Shown piece after piece: positions 21,294 to 32,459 of a DNA stretch of 64,000 nt. The notes under the pieces were generated by a model. That model worked only from the letters and a program-made list of their open reading frames with translations. It did no database searches and had not been told where the DNA came from. Location of the stretch: assembly GCF_029873635.1 (NCBI RefSeq), contig NC_080428.1, positions 67,389,601-67,453,600 on the forward strand. Reading direction: 5' to 3'. This DNA is from Malania oleifera (lineage: Eukaryota > Streptophyta > Magnoliopsida > Santalales > Ximeniaceae). The translations under genes were made by a program, and so were the position numbers. Every line of letters begins with the position of its first letter. The first letter of the stretch is position 1.

Positions 21294-22079
21294 TCAACAA
21301 TCTTTCTTCATGTGGCCTTCAATGCCACAATAGTAATAAGAGATTTTTCCCCTCTTCCAATTTTTACCATCACTGAATCTACCCCGATCTTGGGATCTTC
21401 CTCTAGATTTGCTTCTACCTCTGCCTCTACCTCGACTTATGGTACTGGTACTTTCTTGAGGTCGGCCTTTGGTTTCAGTAACAAAGGCTTGTGACTGATC
21501 TGCACCTGTTTCTTTTCTCCTAGCCTCTTCGTTGAATAAGGCATCTTTTACCATCGCCATGGTAAGTTTGCCGTCAGGAGCTGAATTGCTGAGAGTGATA
21601 ACCAATGTCTCCCAGCTGTCCGGCAAGGAGCTAAGAAGCAGCAATGCTTCTGCTTCATCACCAAGATCCATCTTTACTGATAAAAGCTGATTTACTAGGT
21701 TTTGGAACTCACTAGTATGTTCAGCTATAAAGGTCCCGTTTTTTAACTTCAGATTAACAAGCTGTCTCATTAACATGGCTTTGTTGCGAGCAGTCTTGGT
21801 CTGGTACATGTTTTCCAGCTTCTCCCAAAGACTATAAGCATCAGTCTCTTTTGCGACGTGATGATATACCTTATGGTCAATCCATTGTCTGATTTGACCA
21901 ATGGTCTTCCTATTCATTCTTCTCCAATCATCATCTTTGACGGAATCTGGTTTCATACCTTTATAATCCAAAGGATCCGCCAGATCCTTACAATTAAGGA
22001 GATCCTCCATCCGAGACCTCCACAGAGTGTAATTGGAGGCTGTAAGCTTGATCATATTACCCGAGTCTGACTCCTCCAT
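21294..22079 (-). pseudogene. copia gag (261 aa)
   Basis: Starts MEESDSGNMIKLTASNYTLW, the copia gag N-terminus. RMEDLLNCKDLADPL, LWEKLENMYQTKTARNKAML, HTSEFQNLVNQLLS and MVKDALFNEEARRKETG follow. A basic GRGRGRSKSRGRSQDRGR segment leads to the zinc knuckle, which reads YYYCGIEGHMKKDC: the first Cys of CX2CX4HX4C is Tyr, so one zinc ligand is lost. The frame then meets a stop. It is the best-preserved gag in the window and the reference for elements 1 and 2. Confidence 0.9.
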
Positions 22080-22249
22080 TGATTTTTAAGCACTAACTTG
22101 CTCGTACAGAAAAATTGGGATAGAATCTCGAGAAACCGAATATACAGTTGCGTCCGGAACGGTCGAAAACCCTAGAAATGGCTTAAGTTGTTTGAAAAAC
22201 GGACCTAGAATGGCCTTGAAAAGCCTGGTCAAAATTCGGTTAAACTAGT

Positions 22250-22500
22250 CAACTATGCTGACGTGGGTAGGGGCCCACTGCGGGTCCCAGGTGCTAACGT
22301 GGCACTGCCCATGTTGCTGACTAGGCCCATGTGTCGCTAACTGGTCGCGGGTCCCGGCTGACGTGGCCGCTGACTGTGCTACTGACGCAGCGCTGAAGTG
22401 GCTCGCTGACTGTGCAGCTGACGTGGTCTGGCGTTGGCTGACGCGGCGCTGACTCAGCGCTTACGTGGCCGCTGACGTCAGCATCTTCTTCCTGCGAATG
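22250..22500 (-). repeat. GC-rich leader with short degenerate repeats
   Basis: Between the primer binding site and the gag ATG the sequence is unusually GC-rich and carries many degenerate copies of a CTGACGTGG/GCTGACGCGG word. A 107-codon minus ORF (22,321-22,644) here has no family resemblance and is probably chance in an untranslated leader. Confidence 0.55.
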
Positions 22501-22764
22501 TGCGTCGGACTTTCGCTGGGGCGCGAACGCGGGTGACGATACTTCCTGATCAATAGCCGATGCGTATGGGAGCGTGCAAACGTCCCCTGGACGTTGGCAG
22601 CGCGTGCAGCGTCTTCTGAATTCGTTTGGAGCTCTAGTTGACACCGTTTGCTTCGTCTCGACGAGTGGAGTTTGATGGTAGCCTCAAAATTAAATTTTGA
22701 GCTACTGGACAGAGGCTCAAAATCTGAGAGTTTTCTCCGATCTGAAATTCTACTCCAATAATAC

Positions 22765-22777
22765 GCTCTGATACCAC
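22765..22777 (-). other. Primer binding site (minus-strand copia)
   Basis: Reads GTGGTATCAGAGC on the minus strand, an exact match to the usual plant copia primer binding site. Confidence 0.9.
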
Positions 22778-22779
22778 TT

Positions 22780-23263
22780 TGTTGGGATTTTTACCGATCG
22801 AGTAATTAATGGAGAAAAAAAAACAAAGGGCACACACACACAAATATTGACGCCAGAGTTACGTGGTTCGGCCAAATTCCGGCCTACATCCACGGGAGCG
22901 AGAGATTACTATTTATTGGGAAAAATACAGAGGAGGAGGAGGAGGATACAATCACTCAACTCTCACTCAACTCTTACAGCTCTCTCTCTACACAATCTCT
23001 CTACTTCACGCAGCTTACACTGCAACACACTCTCTCACACTCTGCACTCTTATGCACGCTGCAACACACCACACCACCCTACACAACTCCACACACACGT
23101 ATATATACATACACAAGGGGGAACAAAAATTCAACGGGTGGTGGCTAAATGTCAACACGTCCGGTAGAGTAGGTGGAGCAGCAAAGGGTGACGGAGGAGT
23201 AGCCGGCGCCGAAGATGTTGAAGGAGCAGCAGCCGTCTGCTTTGACTGGGTATGGATCCATCA
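22780..23263 (-). repeat. 5' LTR of the minus-strand copia element
   Basis: 484 bp, TG...CA ends. The adjacent plus-strand sequence GCTCTGATACCAC (22,765-22,777) is the reverse complement of the tRNA-iMet primer binding site, which fixes the element's orientation. Confidence 0.9.
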
Positions 23264-24071
23264 ATAGATTCAACTCAAGATGGTAGTTCAACAAGATAAG
23301 GAAACTCCAACAAAAATGGTAAATGAGCATATGTCGGATTCAAATCAAATCAGATCACCTTTGGTGGCGTTTGAAATCTGTCAAGATGTAGAGCATATCG
23401 TCGAGAATATTGTTCACAGATTTCATGCAATCTATTACTATGTTTTTATGTTTAAAAAAAAAGTCCTTTGTATTAGTTTAACAATGGGTAATAGACCTCT
23501 ATTTAAACATAAAAACATAGTAACAGATTGCATGAAATCCGTGGATAATATTCTCGATGATATGCTCTACATCTTGACTGATTTCAAACACCACCAAAGG
23601 TGATCTGATTTAATTTGAATCCAAGATATGCTCATTTACCATTTTTGTTGGAGTTTCCTTATCTTGTTGAACTACCATCTTGGGTTTTCATTTTGTTGCC
23701 ATTTGAAACTCCTTCATCCTCCAACGTCTGTCCACTAATATAGGCACATTTGTTGGAGTAACCATCCTTATTTCTCCAATAGTTTTGGATCTCCTTATCA
23801 CTCCACTAATTCCCACAAATTTTGCTAAAATGTTGGGTTGTGCTAATAGAATCTCTATCAGTATTCAAGTGGTAGCCAATAAATGTAAGTGTAGGCTCTG
23901 AGGGTTGAGAAATCCTGGCTATAGAACTTTTATTGGCAAATATTTTCTCAACTCAGTTTCTTGATTCCCTTGAGAGGAGTAGGGGTGGGACAATGCTAGG
24001 ATTGTTTATTGATTAAAAATTTCAATGTTCTAAAAGTGTACAAGTCTCATATATCATCTTACCCAAGTATT

Positions 24072-24440
24072 TATAAAGGAAATTGTATAATTTTCTAGCA
24101 AGTTGTCTACGGTTTCTATATACCCTTCAGCGGTTGGTTCGACGGTTTCAAACAGAATGTATTCAAGGAGAAACCGTCGAAAGTTTGTTGAAATCATCGA
24201 TGGTTACGCCTGTTGCTGAATTACGGAGAATCCTAGCGGTTGAAGATTTGCTAGTATTTGATAGCCTATGGTGATCTGGGATTTTTCAGTTGTATTGCTT
24301 GAATATTTGTTTGTATTTGATAGTCTAGGATCTTCTTGATTTGGTATTTAAAATTTTGTGAATTTGTAACAACTATACCTTGTATAATTCCTATATATAC
24401 GACATCTCTACATCAATGAAAGTGTTCTGCATTTTCTATA
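24072..24440 (+). repeat. 5' LTR, TATA ends
   Basis: 369 bp; aligns with 28,589-28,938 throughout, with scattered substitutions and a few indels in the first third. Confidence 0.85.
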
Positions 24441-24452
24441 TGATATCAGAGC
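24441..24452 (+). other. Primer binding site
   Basis: TGATATCAGAGC immediately after the LTR, one mismatch from TGGTATCAGAGC. Confidence 0.8.
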
Positions 24453-24486
24453 TCTTTCTCTAACGAGCTTTTTTTTTTTTTTCCTA

Positions 24487-25150
24487 ATGGTCGTTTCCTC
24501 TGAGCCCATTATTGTCAACATTCTTGAGCTTCCTAACAGTGGCAACTTTCCTCTTATTGCCATCAATGCAAGCTCCCAGCTTCCTTTGAAGTTGACCCCT
24601 TCCAACTTGCCTTCTTAGCGCGCCCAACCAACGTCATAGCTTATTGACTATAACCTCTAGGGCTCTCTTGACGGTACTACCGTATGTTCATCACAACCCC
24701 TTTCTAACAGCACCTTCTCTACCGATTCATCTTCTACAGGTGTCTCCAATCCGGCTTTCTGGCGTTGGCTCCGACAAGATAAGTTGATTCTTCATACCAT
24801 CCTTGCATCTGTCTTTGAACTGGTTATGTCGCTCCTTGCTGATTCAACCACTGCTCATGATGCTTGGTCCAAGTTGCAACGATTGTATATTAATCGTTCA
24901 CGCACTCGTGTTATGCAACCTAAGGAGGAGTTGACTCAGCGAGAGTCCCACTCGGTCTTGAAGTATCTCCATACCATCAAGGTTTTAGTTGATGAAGTTG
25001 GTGTGATTGACTCTCCCATCTCAACAGATGACATAACTTTGTATGTCCTCAGCGGTCTTGGTCTTGAATTCCGTGAAATTGCAGCCCCTATTCAGGCACA
25101 TAAGACTTCTCTTACGTTTGAGAAGCTTCATGACATGCTGGTTGGCCACT
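24487..25150 (+). pseudogene. copia gag
   Basis: It reads from ATGGTCGTTTCC as VNILELPNSGNFPL and later FWRWLRQDKLILHTILASVF, TTAHDAWSKLQRLYINRSRT and EVGVIDSPISTDDITLYVLS, the UBN2-type copia gag. Two stops near 24,618-24,650 and one at 25,150 break it. The zinc knuckle comes in the next segment. Confidence 0.85.
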
Positions 25151-25189
25151 AAAGTTACTTGCAACGTGTTGATGCTTCCAATTTCGTCC

Positions 25190-25720
25190 TAGTTGCCACT
25201 GCGAACACCACTCAGCGTCGTACTACCGCTTCCACATTCAACCACAACCAACGTTTCAGCCCTACTTCCTATGGTTAGCGTCACCCCAACTTTGGTCGCA
25301 CTAATCACAGGGAGCAGTCTGGTAAGCCCCGGATTATTTGTCAGTTGTGTGACAAAGTGGGCCACTCAGCCAAGACTTGTTACTCAGCTTCAATAGTGAA
25401 GTCTGTAAATTGTGCCTCTACCAATGCGTCCATTGACAAAAGTGGCTTGTGGATTCCGCTACTTCTCACAACATCACCTCTGATCTTGCCAATTTCTCTG
25501 TTCACTCGGAGTATGATGGCACAGATGAGGTTGTCATTGGCGATGGCTCAGGTTTGCGAATCACACGTGTTGGTTCTATGTCTCTTCCCTCTTCCTCAAA
25601 GATTTTTAAATTGTCTAATACTCTTTGTGTTCCTAACATTCACAAGAACATAATCTCCGTTCATAATTTCACTCGTAGCAATAATGTCTATCTTTAGTTT
25701 CACCCATTTTATTTTTTTGT
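25190..25720 (+). pseudogene. copia zinc knuckle and protease
   Basis: CQLCDKVGHSAKTC (about 25,340-25,380) is an intact CCHC knuckle. WIPLLLTT and, in another frame, DSATSHNITSDL (from about 25,452) show the protease site changed from DSGA to DSAT. VGSMSLPSSSKIFKLSNTLC and HKNIISVHNF follow. Confidence 0.8.
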
Positions 25721-26395
25721 GAAGGATCGGAGCACGGGGGCGACTCTTCTTCGCGGTAAATGTCAGGATGGTGTCTATCCAATGTCAATGACTTCTTCCA
25801 CCACCAAGTCTTTTGTTTTAGCACTTGTTGGTGAACAAACAACATTAGATACTTGGCATAGACGGCTTAAGCATCCATCAAATAAAGTAGTTGATTTTGT
25901 TATTTGTACTTTTTCCCTTCCAGTTTTAGTGTCTCGTGTCTCTTCATCATCTATCTGTAATGCTTGTCAATGCAATAAAAGTCACAAGTTGCCTTTCTCT
26001 TCCACTTCTCTTGTTAACACTCATCCACTTGAATACATTCATACTGATGTTTGGGGGCCTACGACTTCCACTTCACTTGATGGGTTTTGGTTTTATATCT
26101 TGTTTATTGATCACTTTACTAAATATTGTTGGTTGTTTCCCATCCGACGAAAAAGTGATGTTTTCTCCAATTTCTATCAGTTGAAATGGCTACTTGGAAA
26201 ACAATTTGGTTTTCACATCAAATGCTTGTACTCCGATAATGGGGGTGAATATTAAGCTTTTCGTCATTTTCTCTCCTCTAATTCCATTAGCTGGCTTACC
26301 ATTCCTCCTCATATACCTAAGCAAAATGGTACAAGTGAACGTCGGCATCGACACATTATCGAAACCAGTCTCACTCTATTGAGTTAGGTGAGTTT
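25719..26395 (+). pseudogene. copia integrase
   Basis: TLDTWHRRLKHPSNKVVDFV is the pre-integrase motif. EYIHTDVWGPTTSTSLDGFW gives the first catalytic Asp, IKCLYSDNGGEY the second. A TAA stop at 26,253 follows, and the Glu region appears only as a shifted NGTSERRHRH near 26,327. Confidence 0.85.
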
Positions 26396-27059
26396 TCCCC
26401 CATCTTATTGGTCCTCTACATTTCAGACAACAGTTATTTGGTAAATCGTATGCCCACTCCTATTTTGAAAAACAAATGTCCATTAAAATGTTTGTTTGGT
26501 CGTCATCCCATTTACAAAAAGTTGCACATCTATGGTTGTCAATGTTACCCATGGCTCAAACCTTATACTACCGGTAAACTTCAACCAAAATCTACGCCTC
26601 GTCTCTTTCTTAGTTACTCGAGTTCTCAAATTGCCTATAGGTGTATGGACCTTGTTACCTCTCGCATTTACGTTTCTAGGCATGTGGTTTTTGATGAATG
26701 TATTTTTCCCTTTTCTTCCTATGCCCATGTCGTTGTGCCTTCTCTGTCAGTTTCAAGTGCTAACACAAAGGATCTTGCTATATCAGAAGTGTCTTCCATT
26801 GGACGGATACCCTCCTCTCCTACCACTGTGACAGGCAGCGCTCCTGCAGCTCCGACTTCCCCTTCTCAGTCTTTATCACCATCCCTTGCACATTCTCCGC
26901 CAGAGGTAATCCCTTTATATCCACCACACTTACATCTCTGGCCCAGTCTACCCATACTCATGCTATGACTACCCAATCTATGAATAATATTCATAGACAC
27001 AAACATCTTTACCTTGCCACTAGACACACTCTTCCTCAACCTATTGAGCCCACATGTGT

Positions 27060-27830
27060 GTCCAGGCCTTGAAAGATCCCAAGTGGCGGCATGCTATGTC
27101 CAAAGAGTTCACTGCGTTAGTTAAACATGACACATGGGAGCTGGTTCAATTGTGCACTACAATCAAACTCGTTGGCTGCAAATGGGTTTTCCGTATTAAA
27201 TGAAATTTTGATGGTAGTATTTCTTGCTATAAAGCACAGTTAATGACCAAAGGTTTTCATCAACGTCATGTTTCTTATTATAATGAGACATTCAGCCCTA
27301 TTGTGAAGCCGGTGACAATTTGAGTTGTCCTCTCCATTGCTGTTCATAAAAATTGGCACTTTGACAGTTGGATATTAATGATGCATTTCTACATGGCCGC
27401 CATTAGGAGGATGTAGTCATGGTTCAACTTCCGGGTTTTGTTGATCCTAATCTGCATTCTCCTGTTTGCAAGTTAAAGAAGTCTTTGTATGGCTTGAAAC
27501 AAACACCTCATGCTTGGTATCAAGAACTCAATGCTTGTCTTCTTCAACTCGATTTTCAGCAATCTAAATCTGATTCCTCTTTTTTTTATCTACACTTGTG
27601 ATGATGTTACTCTCTATTTTTTGGTATATGTGGATAATCTCTTACTCACTGGAAGTAATTATGTTGCTATCTCAAAGGTTGTTCAACAGCTCAGTCATTG
27701 GTTTTCTTTGAAGGATCTTGGTCCCTTACATTATTTTCTTGGTGTCGAGGTTATTTCAGTTGCTCGTGTGCTGTTCCTCTCCCAACAAAAGTATATTCGA
27801 GATCTTCTTTCTTGCACCAAGATGGATGGT
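27060..27830 (+). pseudogene. copia reverse transcriptase with YVDN
   Basis: GCKWVFRIK, YNETFSPIVKPVTI and [20 protein letters not shown] identify RT. The catalytic box reads YVDN at 27,627-27,638, so the second Asp of YVDD is Asn. LKDLGPLHYFLGVEVISVAR follows. Stops near 27,200, 27,320 and 27,407 also break it, so this copy cannot reverse transcribe. Confidence 0.9.
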
Positions 27831-28506
27831 GCCCAGGCAGTGATGACTCCACTGGCCACAAAGGATCTTCTTCAGCTTCAATATGGCTCTTCTCCTGCTG
27901 ATCCAACTGAGTACCGGCGAGTTATAGGAGCTCTCCAGTATCTCTCTCTTACTCGGAATGACATTGCCTTTCTGGTCAATAAGTTAGCTCAATTCATGCA
28001 TAAACCATCTCAGCTTCATTGGATCGCTGCCAAACGCATTCTGCGATACTTGAAGGGCACTCTTCACCATGGCATCCTTCTCAAGCACACTGGGAATCTC
28101 ACTCTTCAAGGGTTCTCTAAAGTTGAATGGGCCAATGGTAGGGATACTAGATCCTTCACCTCTGCCTATCTTATTTTTCTGGGTGATTGTCCCATTTCCT
28201 AGAGCACGTGCAAGCAGCGTGCTATGGCTCGTTCCTCCACTAAGGCGGAATATAGGGCTCTTTCTTCAGCCACCTCCGAGCTTGTTTGGATTCACTCATT
28301 GTTTCATGAACTCAGTATTCCGATTACTAAGCCCCCACATTTGTTTTTGTGATAATATTGGTGCTACTCAGTTGAGTCTTAATCCTGTTATGCATTCACG
28401 GATGAAGCATATTGCTATTGATCTTCATTTTGTTTGTAATCTGGTCACCAAAGGTTTGTTGCAACTCTCTCATTTAGCACCCACAATCAATTTGCAAACC
28501 TCTTGA
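27830..28506 (+). pseudogene. copia RT thumb and RNase H
   Basis: EYRRVIGALQYLSLTRNDIA and AAKRILRYLKGTLHHGI precede RNase H. In a shifted frame MARSSTKAEYRALSSATSEL replaces the usual SSAEAEY with STKAEY, keeping the Glu. MKHIAIDLHFVCNLV is the C-terminal motif. Confidence 0.85.
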
Positions 28507-28588
28507 CTAAGACTCTATCTCGTCAGAAATTTCACTCTCTCTGCTCCCAGATCGGCTTATCTGATGGCATGCCTATCTTGAGGGGGCG

Positions 28589-28938
28589 TATAAAGGAAAT
28601 TGTATAGTTTTCCAGCAAATTGTCGACGGTATCTATATACCCTTTGACGGTTGCTTTGATGATTTTAGACAAAATGATTTCCAAGATAAAATCGTCAACG
28701 GTTACGCCTGTTGCTGAATTGTCGAGAATCCTAACAGTTGAAGATTTGCTAATATCCGATAGTTTGCGGTGATCTGGGATGCTTCAGTTGTATTACTTGA
28801 ATATTTGTTTGTATTTGATAGTCTAGGATCTTCTTGATTTGGTATTTAAATACTTTTGAATTTGTAACAACTATACCTTGTACAAGTCCTATATATAGGA
28901 CATCTCTATATCAATGAAAGTGTCTTACATTTTCTATA
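28589..28938 (+). repeat. 3' LTR, TATA ends
   Basis: 350 bp partner of 24,072-24,440, preceded by the polypurine tract at 28,578-28,588 and followed by the GTATT TSD. Confidence 0.85.
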
Positions 28939-28943
28939 GTATT

Positions 28944-31900
28944 CATGTTCAATCATTTATATTAATTATATGTTACCACACAAATAATGTTGAATTTCAA
29001 GGAATATAGAATAGATAAAGCTAAGTGAAAATTTTGGAGGCTTGCTTTGGCCAATAAGACTCCATAACTGCCTAAACAATGTGTAGCACAGGAAGGCCAA
29101 GTTTCCTTGGCATTGCCCAGACGCTTCCACGTTCTTTGCCAACAATGCATTTGTAACATAAATGACAGGATATGTCGTAATCTTTGAGTTGTTGTGTGAA
29201 AGGTATGGATATTGAAAATCTGGTCTCAAACTGAGGTACAAAGCAGCCTGCAATCCATCTTATTATGTGCTGTATGGACTTGATGCTGGGGTTCTGTGTT
29301 CTCTTGAACATGATCCTCAGTATCCAAACTGAACCTGGAACATACCATTGGAAAGTGATTTAATAATTAAAGGCTCATGAATCCATTTTTGTCACCTCTA
29401 TTGTGATCAAGTTAGCATTATGGTCTCAGGAATTGTGTTCTGGCTTTTTCCATAAATAAATTGTTCAAATATATGTGGTTGACTTTAAAATCAGTGGGAT
29501 GAAAATCTTAAATTGAAGCCATAAACTTACTTTTCAACTCCTAATATTGAGAAGTTCGTAATATATTTTCTCAATTTGTATGGATCTGCTTGGAATCTTT
29601 TCTGGAAATAAGCCTTGCTATGAAGCCTGAATCCTGATTAATGATATAGTAAAGAAAACTTGTCTTTGCTTAATATGTTTGTCGCCTTTAAACATCAAGG
29701 ATTCCGTATTCTCAATAATTCTTCCTAAAAAGAAGAATTGCATCATTGATTTCTTTAAATAATGTACATATGTAAGTGATGTAGGACAAAAAGCAAGACC
29801 TTGGGAGGATCCTTGCTGGAGAATAATTAATAAGAGTAGGGTTAAGGAATTATGAGGTTAAGCTAGTAGTTTATTATGTGTATTTAGTATTAGTTAGTAT
29901 AGGATTATGTATATTTGGGCATTGCTTGTAGTAATTGTGTATTCTAGGGGTATGTTCGTAATGTAATGTAGTTTTAGGGGTATGTTTTTAATTTCATATG
30001 TTTAGAGGAGAAAGCCATGATGTAGGCAGTTGTTGATGAATTTGAATTGAAGTGAAGGTGAGTTTTCCCCCTGGTATCTCTTCTCTCCTCCCTTCTCCTT
30101 CCTTCATCTCTTCTAATTTCTCTATGGCTGTAGAACCTTGATGCTGCCCCTGCATCAGTAAGTGTATATATATTCTTATGAGTAAGGACAACAGGAATAA
30201 AGGAAAGGAGAAAACTGCACACAAAGGAGAGTTAGAATATGTGCCAAGAAAGAGTTCACAATGAGTTTCTGCACCCTTTCTTGCTCCTGATTCCTGAGAC
30301 CTGCAAGCTCCACTTCCAAATTGGTGCTGCTATTATTTTGTTTTGGAATAATATTTTGAAACTATTTATGTGATGTAACAATTTTTCTAATTTAAATTAA
30401 ACAGAAAAAAAAAAAAACACACACATTAAATAAGAGTTAGCTTCTTAATATTAATATAAATGCATCCCCTGCTACTGTTCTAATCAGAACTGCTGCTTGA
30501 TGTCCTGCAACATCATCTCCTCATGCAGTTCCGTCATGCCATGTTCTTGTTTGAGTCATGTCAACCAAGAGGATGCCAAGGATTGGCTATATGTTGTATC
30601 AGAATGAGTCTGTCCTGGAAAAATTATTTGAGGGAATATTTTGGCGTGATACTATTTTGTCTTCATCAAACAAGTTGTGGGGTATTGGGCAAAGATTTTG
30701 TGCCTTATTCTAATTCTGGACTTTCAACATGCTGAATGGGCGATCTATGATATTCTGTCCTGGTGAAGACAATGTGGGTCATATTTCTAGATTATGAATA
30801 TTGTACGTGATATATATTTGCTTCCACAGGTACGAATATAAAATGAACCTGAAATGTACTATCCTCAGTTAGCCGTAATATGCATGTGAATATGCCTGAG
30901 AAATTCAATTTTTTTCAAATGCCTCACCAACTCTGTGAAGAACTTATCCAAATTAATCCAACCTGGCAAGTCTAAGCATAATTATCAGACTTCATTCCCT
31001 AGTATCCACCCACTCTTGATTCTGCTGGTTCTCAACACATCAAAGTGACCCTCCGGTTGGTAGTCCATTTAGGTTGAGTGAGCTTTTGTGTGAGTGTGTA
31101 TGCCCTTCAAATGGGGATAATAGGTTGGAAAACTCATCCAAATGAGTTTGATATGTTTTCTGCTGCGTTGGAAATGAGTATTATTTTTCTTTTTCTCTTT
31201 AATTATTGGCTTCTTTTTAATTCTGAAATGAAAATCTGCGCTTCCAACATGATGGGAAAAGAAAATGTAATCACGCCATGTTCATCTCATTTATGTAATC
31301 ACGCCATGTTCATCTCATTTAGCATTGCTCTCTCGCTCTCTCTCAACTTGGTTATTTACAAATGCTCCCCAAAAGGCATTATTTGATGGGAATGTTTAGT
31401 GTTGACAGTCCTACCCAAACCCCTCTCTCGTAATTGTGTTTGAGAAAGTGATAGATTTGATGGGAATGTTTAGTTTTTATACTCTGGAATATATGTTAGA
31501 TGCGTGGTTGACTACGAAGCATGGACATGGACCATGGAACATGGATACACCACGACACTGGACAAATCCTGCGCCATATACATATGCAACAAGGACGTGC
31601 TAATTAATAAATCTATTACGTATAAAAAATATTGAAGTATTTTAGGATTCATATATGATACAATAGGATGTATAAAAATATACAATATTAATATGTATAG
31701 TTAATTACGCTGCCGTTATAAATGTCAACAAGTGTATTATGATTTCGCAGAAGACCCATTTTGTTTGTTTCTTCTTTTCTATTTTATAAATATTTTTCAA
31801 TGTATTGCTTTGCCATGATAAATGTTAACAAGTTTATTTTAATTTTTAGGAAGATCCACGTTTGATTGTTTTTACTTTGTAATTACACTTTTTATGAGTA

Positions 31901-31980
31901 GAATAAACTAAAGCCTTATTACAATGTGTGATTATATCAAGTTTAAAGTATATCAAGAAAGTATTGGAGGAGTCTCTAGA
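28944..31980. other. 3-kb intergenic stretch, no gene recognised
   Basis: Base composition and lack of repeats suggest ordinary intergenic DNA or UTR. Minus-strand ORFs at 28,962-29,311 and 29,974-30,224 and a plus ORF at 30,523-30,735 are short, overlap each other in several frames and match no family I know. A 27-bp direct repeat (TAATCACGCCATGTTCATCT and neighbours) lies at about 31,269-31,321. Confidence 0.4.
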
Positions 31981-31993
31981 AAGTGTTTTGACT
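31981..31993. repeat. Left 13-bp target-site duplication of the full-length LINE
   Basis: AAGTGTTTTGACT, repeated exactly at 40,060-40,072. Confidence 0.9.
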
Positions 31994-32459
31994 AATCTTC
32001 TCGGGGTTTCTTTTCTCCTAACGGCGAGTTGCAAGCCTCCGTCTCCGGACGTCACGTCGTGCAAATCTCCGAACGGCGAATCTGAGAGAGGCATATCCGA
32101 ATGGCGAATCGGTGGAAGGCAAGCGTACACTGCTCAGGCGAAGAAACAACTGGCCGTTTCTGTGGAGACCTTGTGCTTGCCCAACGGTGAATCTAAGAGA
32201 GGGACGGTGATGCAAAGATACGGATCTCTGTGCAAATAAATAAATAACATATTGGTAAATACCGCCTAAGGTTGTTGGGAGGTGTCGTCCCCCTCCGATG
32301 GCCTCACCATTGGAGGGGAATGCCGTTCAGGCTAGTTCCAAGGTGCAGTCGTATGCGCAGGCTATGAATAAAAAAGTGGAGATACTTGCGTTCAAAATTC
32401 TTATGAGATTATCAGTTAATATCAATAGTGAATTATGATTTATTTTCTCAGAAGCAGAG

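Larger units (their letters stand above)
17518..23263 (-). mobile_element. Complete minus-strand Ty1/copia element
   Basis: LTRs 17,518-17,990 and 22,780-23,263 both run TGTTGGGATTTTTACCGAT to TATGGATCCATCA. A perfect TSD ATAGA lies at 17,513-17,517 and 23,264-23,268. On the minus strand the order is 5' LTR (right), primer binding site, GC-rich leader, gag, protease, integrase, RT, RNase H, polypurine tract and 3' LTR (left). The domains are long and well preserved but carry several stops, so it is probably non-autonomous now. It sits in the left arm of the inverted repeat. Confidence 0.95.
17350..23876. repeat. Long inverted repeat (arms about 360-375 bp), left arm split by a copia element
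   Basis: The left arm is 17,350-17,517 plus 23,264-23,455, the loop 23,456-23,502 and the right arm 23,503 to about 23,876. Shared words (given for the left arm) include TTAGCACAACCCA, GTGGAGTGATAAGGAGATCC, AAAACTATTGGAGAAATAAG, GATGGTAGTTCAACAAGATA and TACTATGTTTTTATGTTTAA, present in the right arm as reverse complements with scattered substitutions. The copia element's ATAGA TSD interrupts the left arm. Both arms keep a similar open frame (GEIRMVTP, RWRMKEFQ, VVQQDKETPTKMVNEH) of unknown identity, so the repeat was probably made from a coding-like sequence. Confidence 0.85.
24072..28938 (+). mobile_element. Ty1/copia element with TATA...TATA LTR ends
   Basis: LTRs 24,072-24,440 and 28,589-28,938 both run TATAAAGGAAATTGTATA to CATTTTCTATA. 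The left is followed by TGATATCAGAGC (primer binding site) and the right is preceded by TTGAGGGGGCG (polypurine tract). A perfect TSD GTATT lies at 24,067-24,071 and 28,939-28,943. Gag, knuckle, protease, integrase, RT and RNase H are all present but broken. LTR ends that are neither TG nor CA are rare; copia elements with TATA ends have been reported in surveys of plant LTR elements. Confidence 0.9.

Noticed and set aside
22321-22644. 107-codon minus-strand ORF upstream of gag as an extra copia gene
   Set aside because: It lies in a GC-rich repetitive leader, with no family resemblance.
23280-23603. 107-codon ORF across the palindrome loop as a protein gene
   Set aside because: The frame runs from the sense of one arm into the antisense of the other; only the first half could be ancestral coding.
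28962-29311. Overlapping minus-strand ORFs as a gene
   Set aside because: Three frames overlap, none has a recognised domain or splice signals that extend it.
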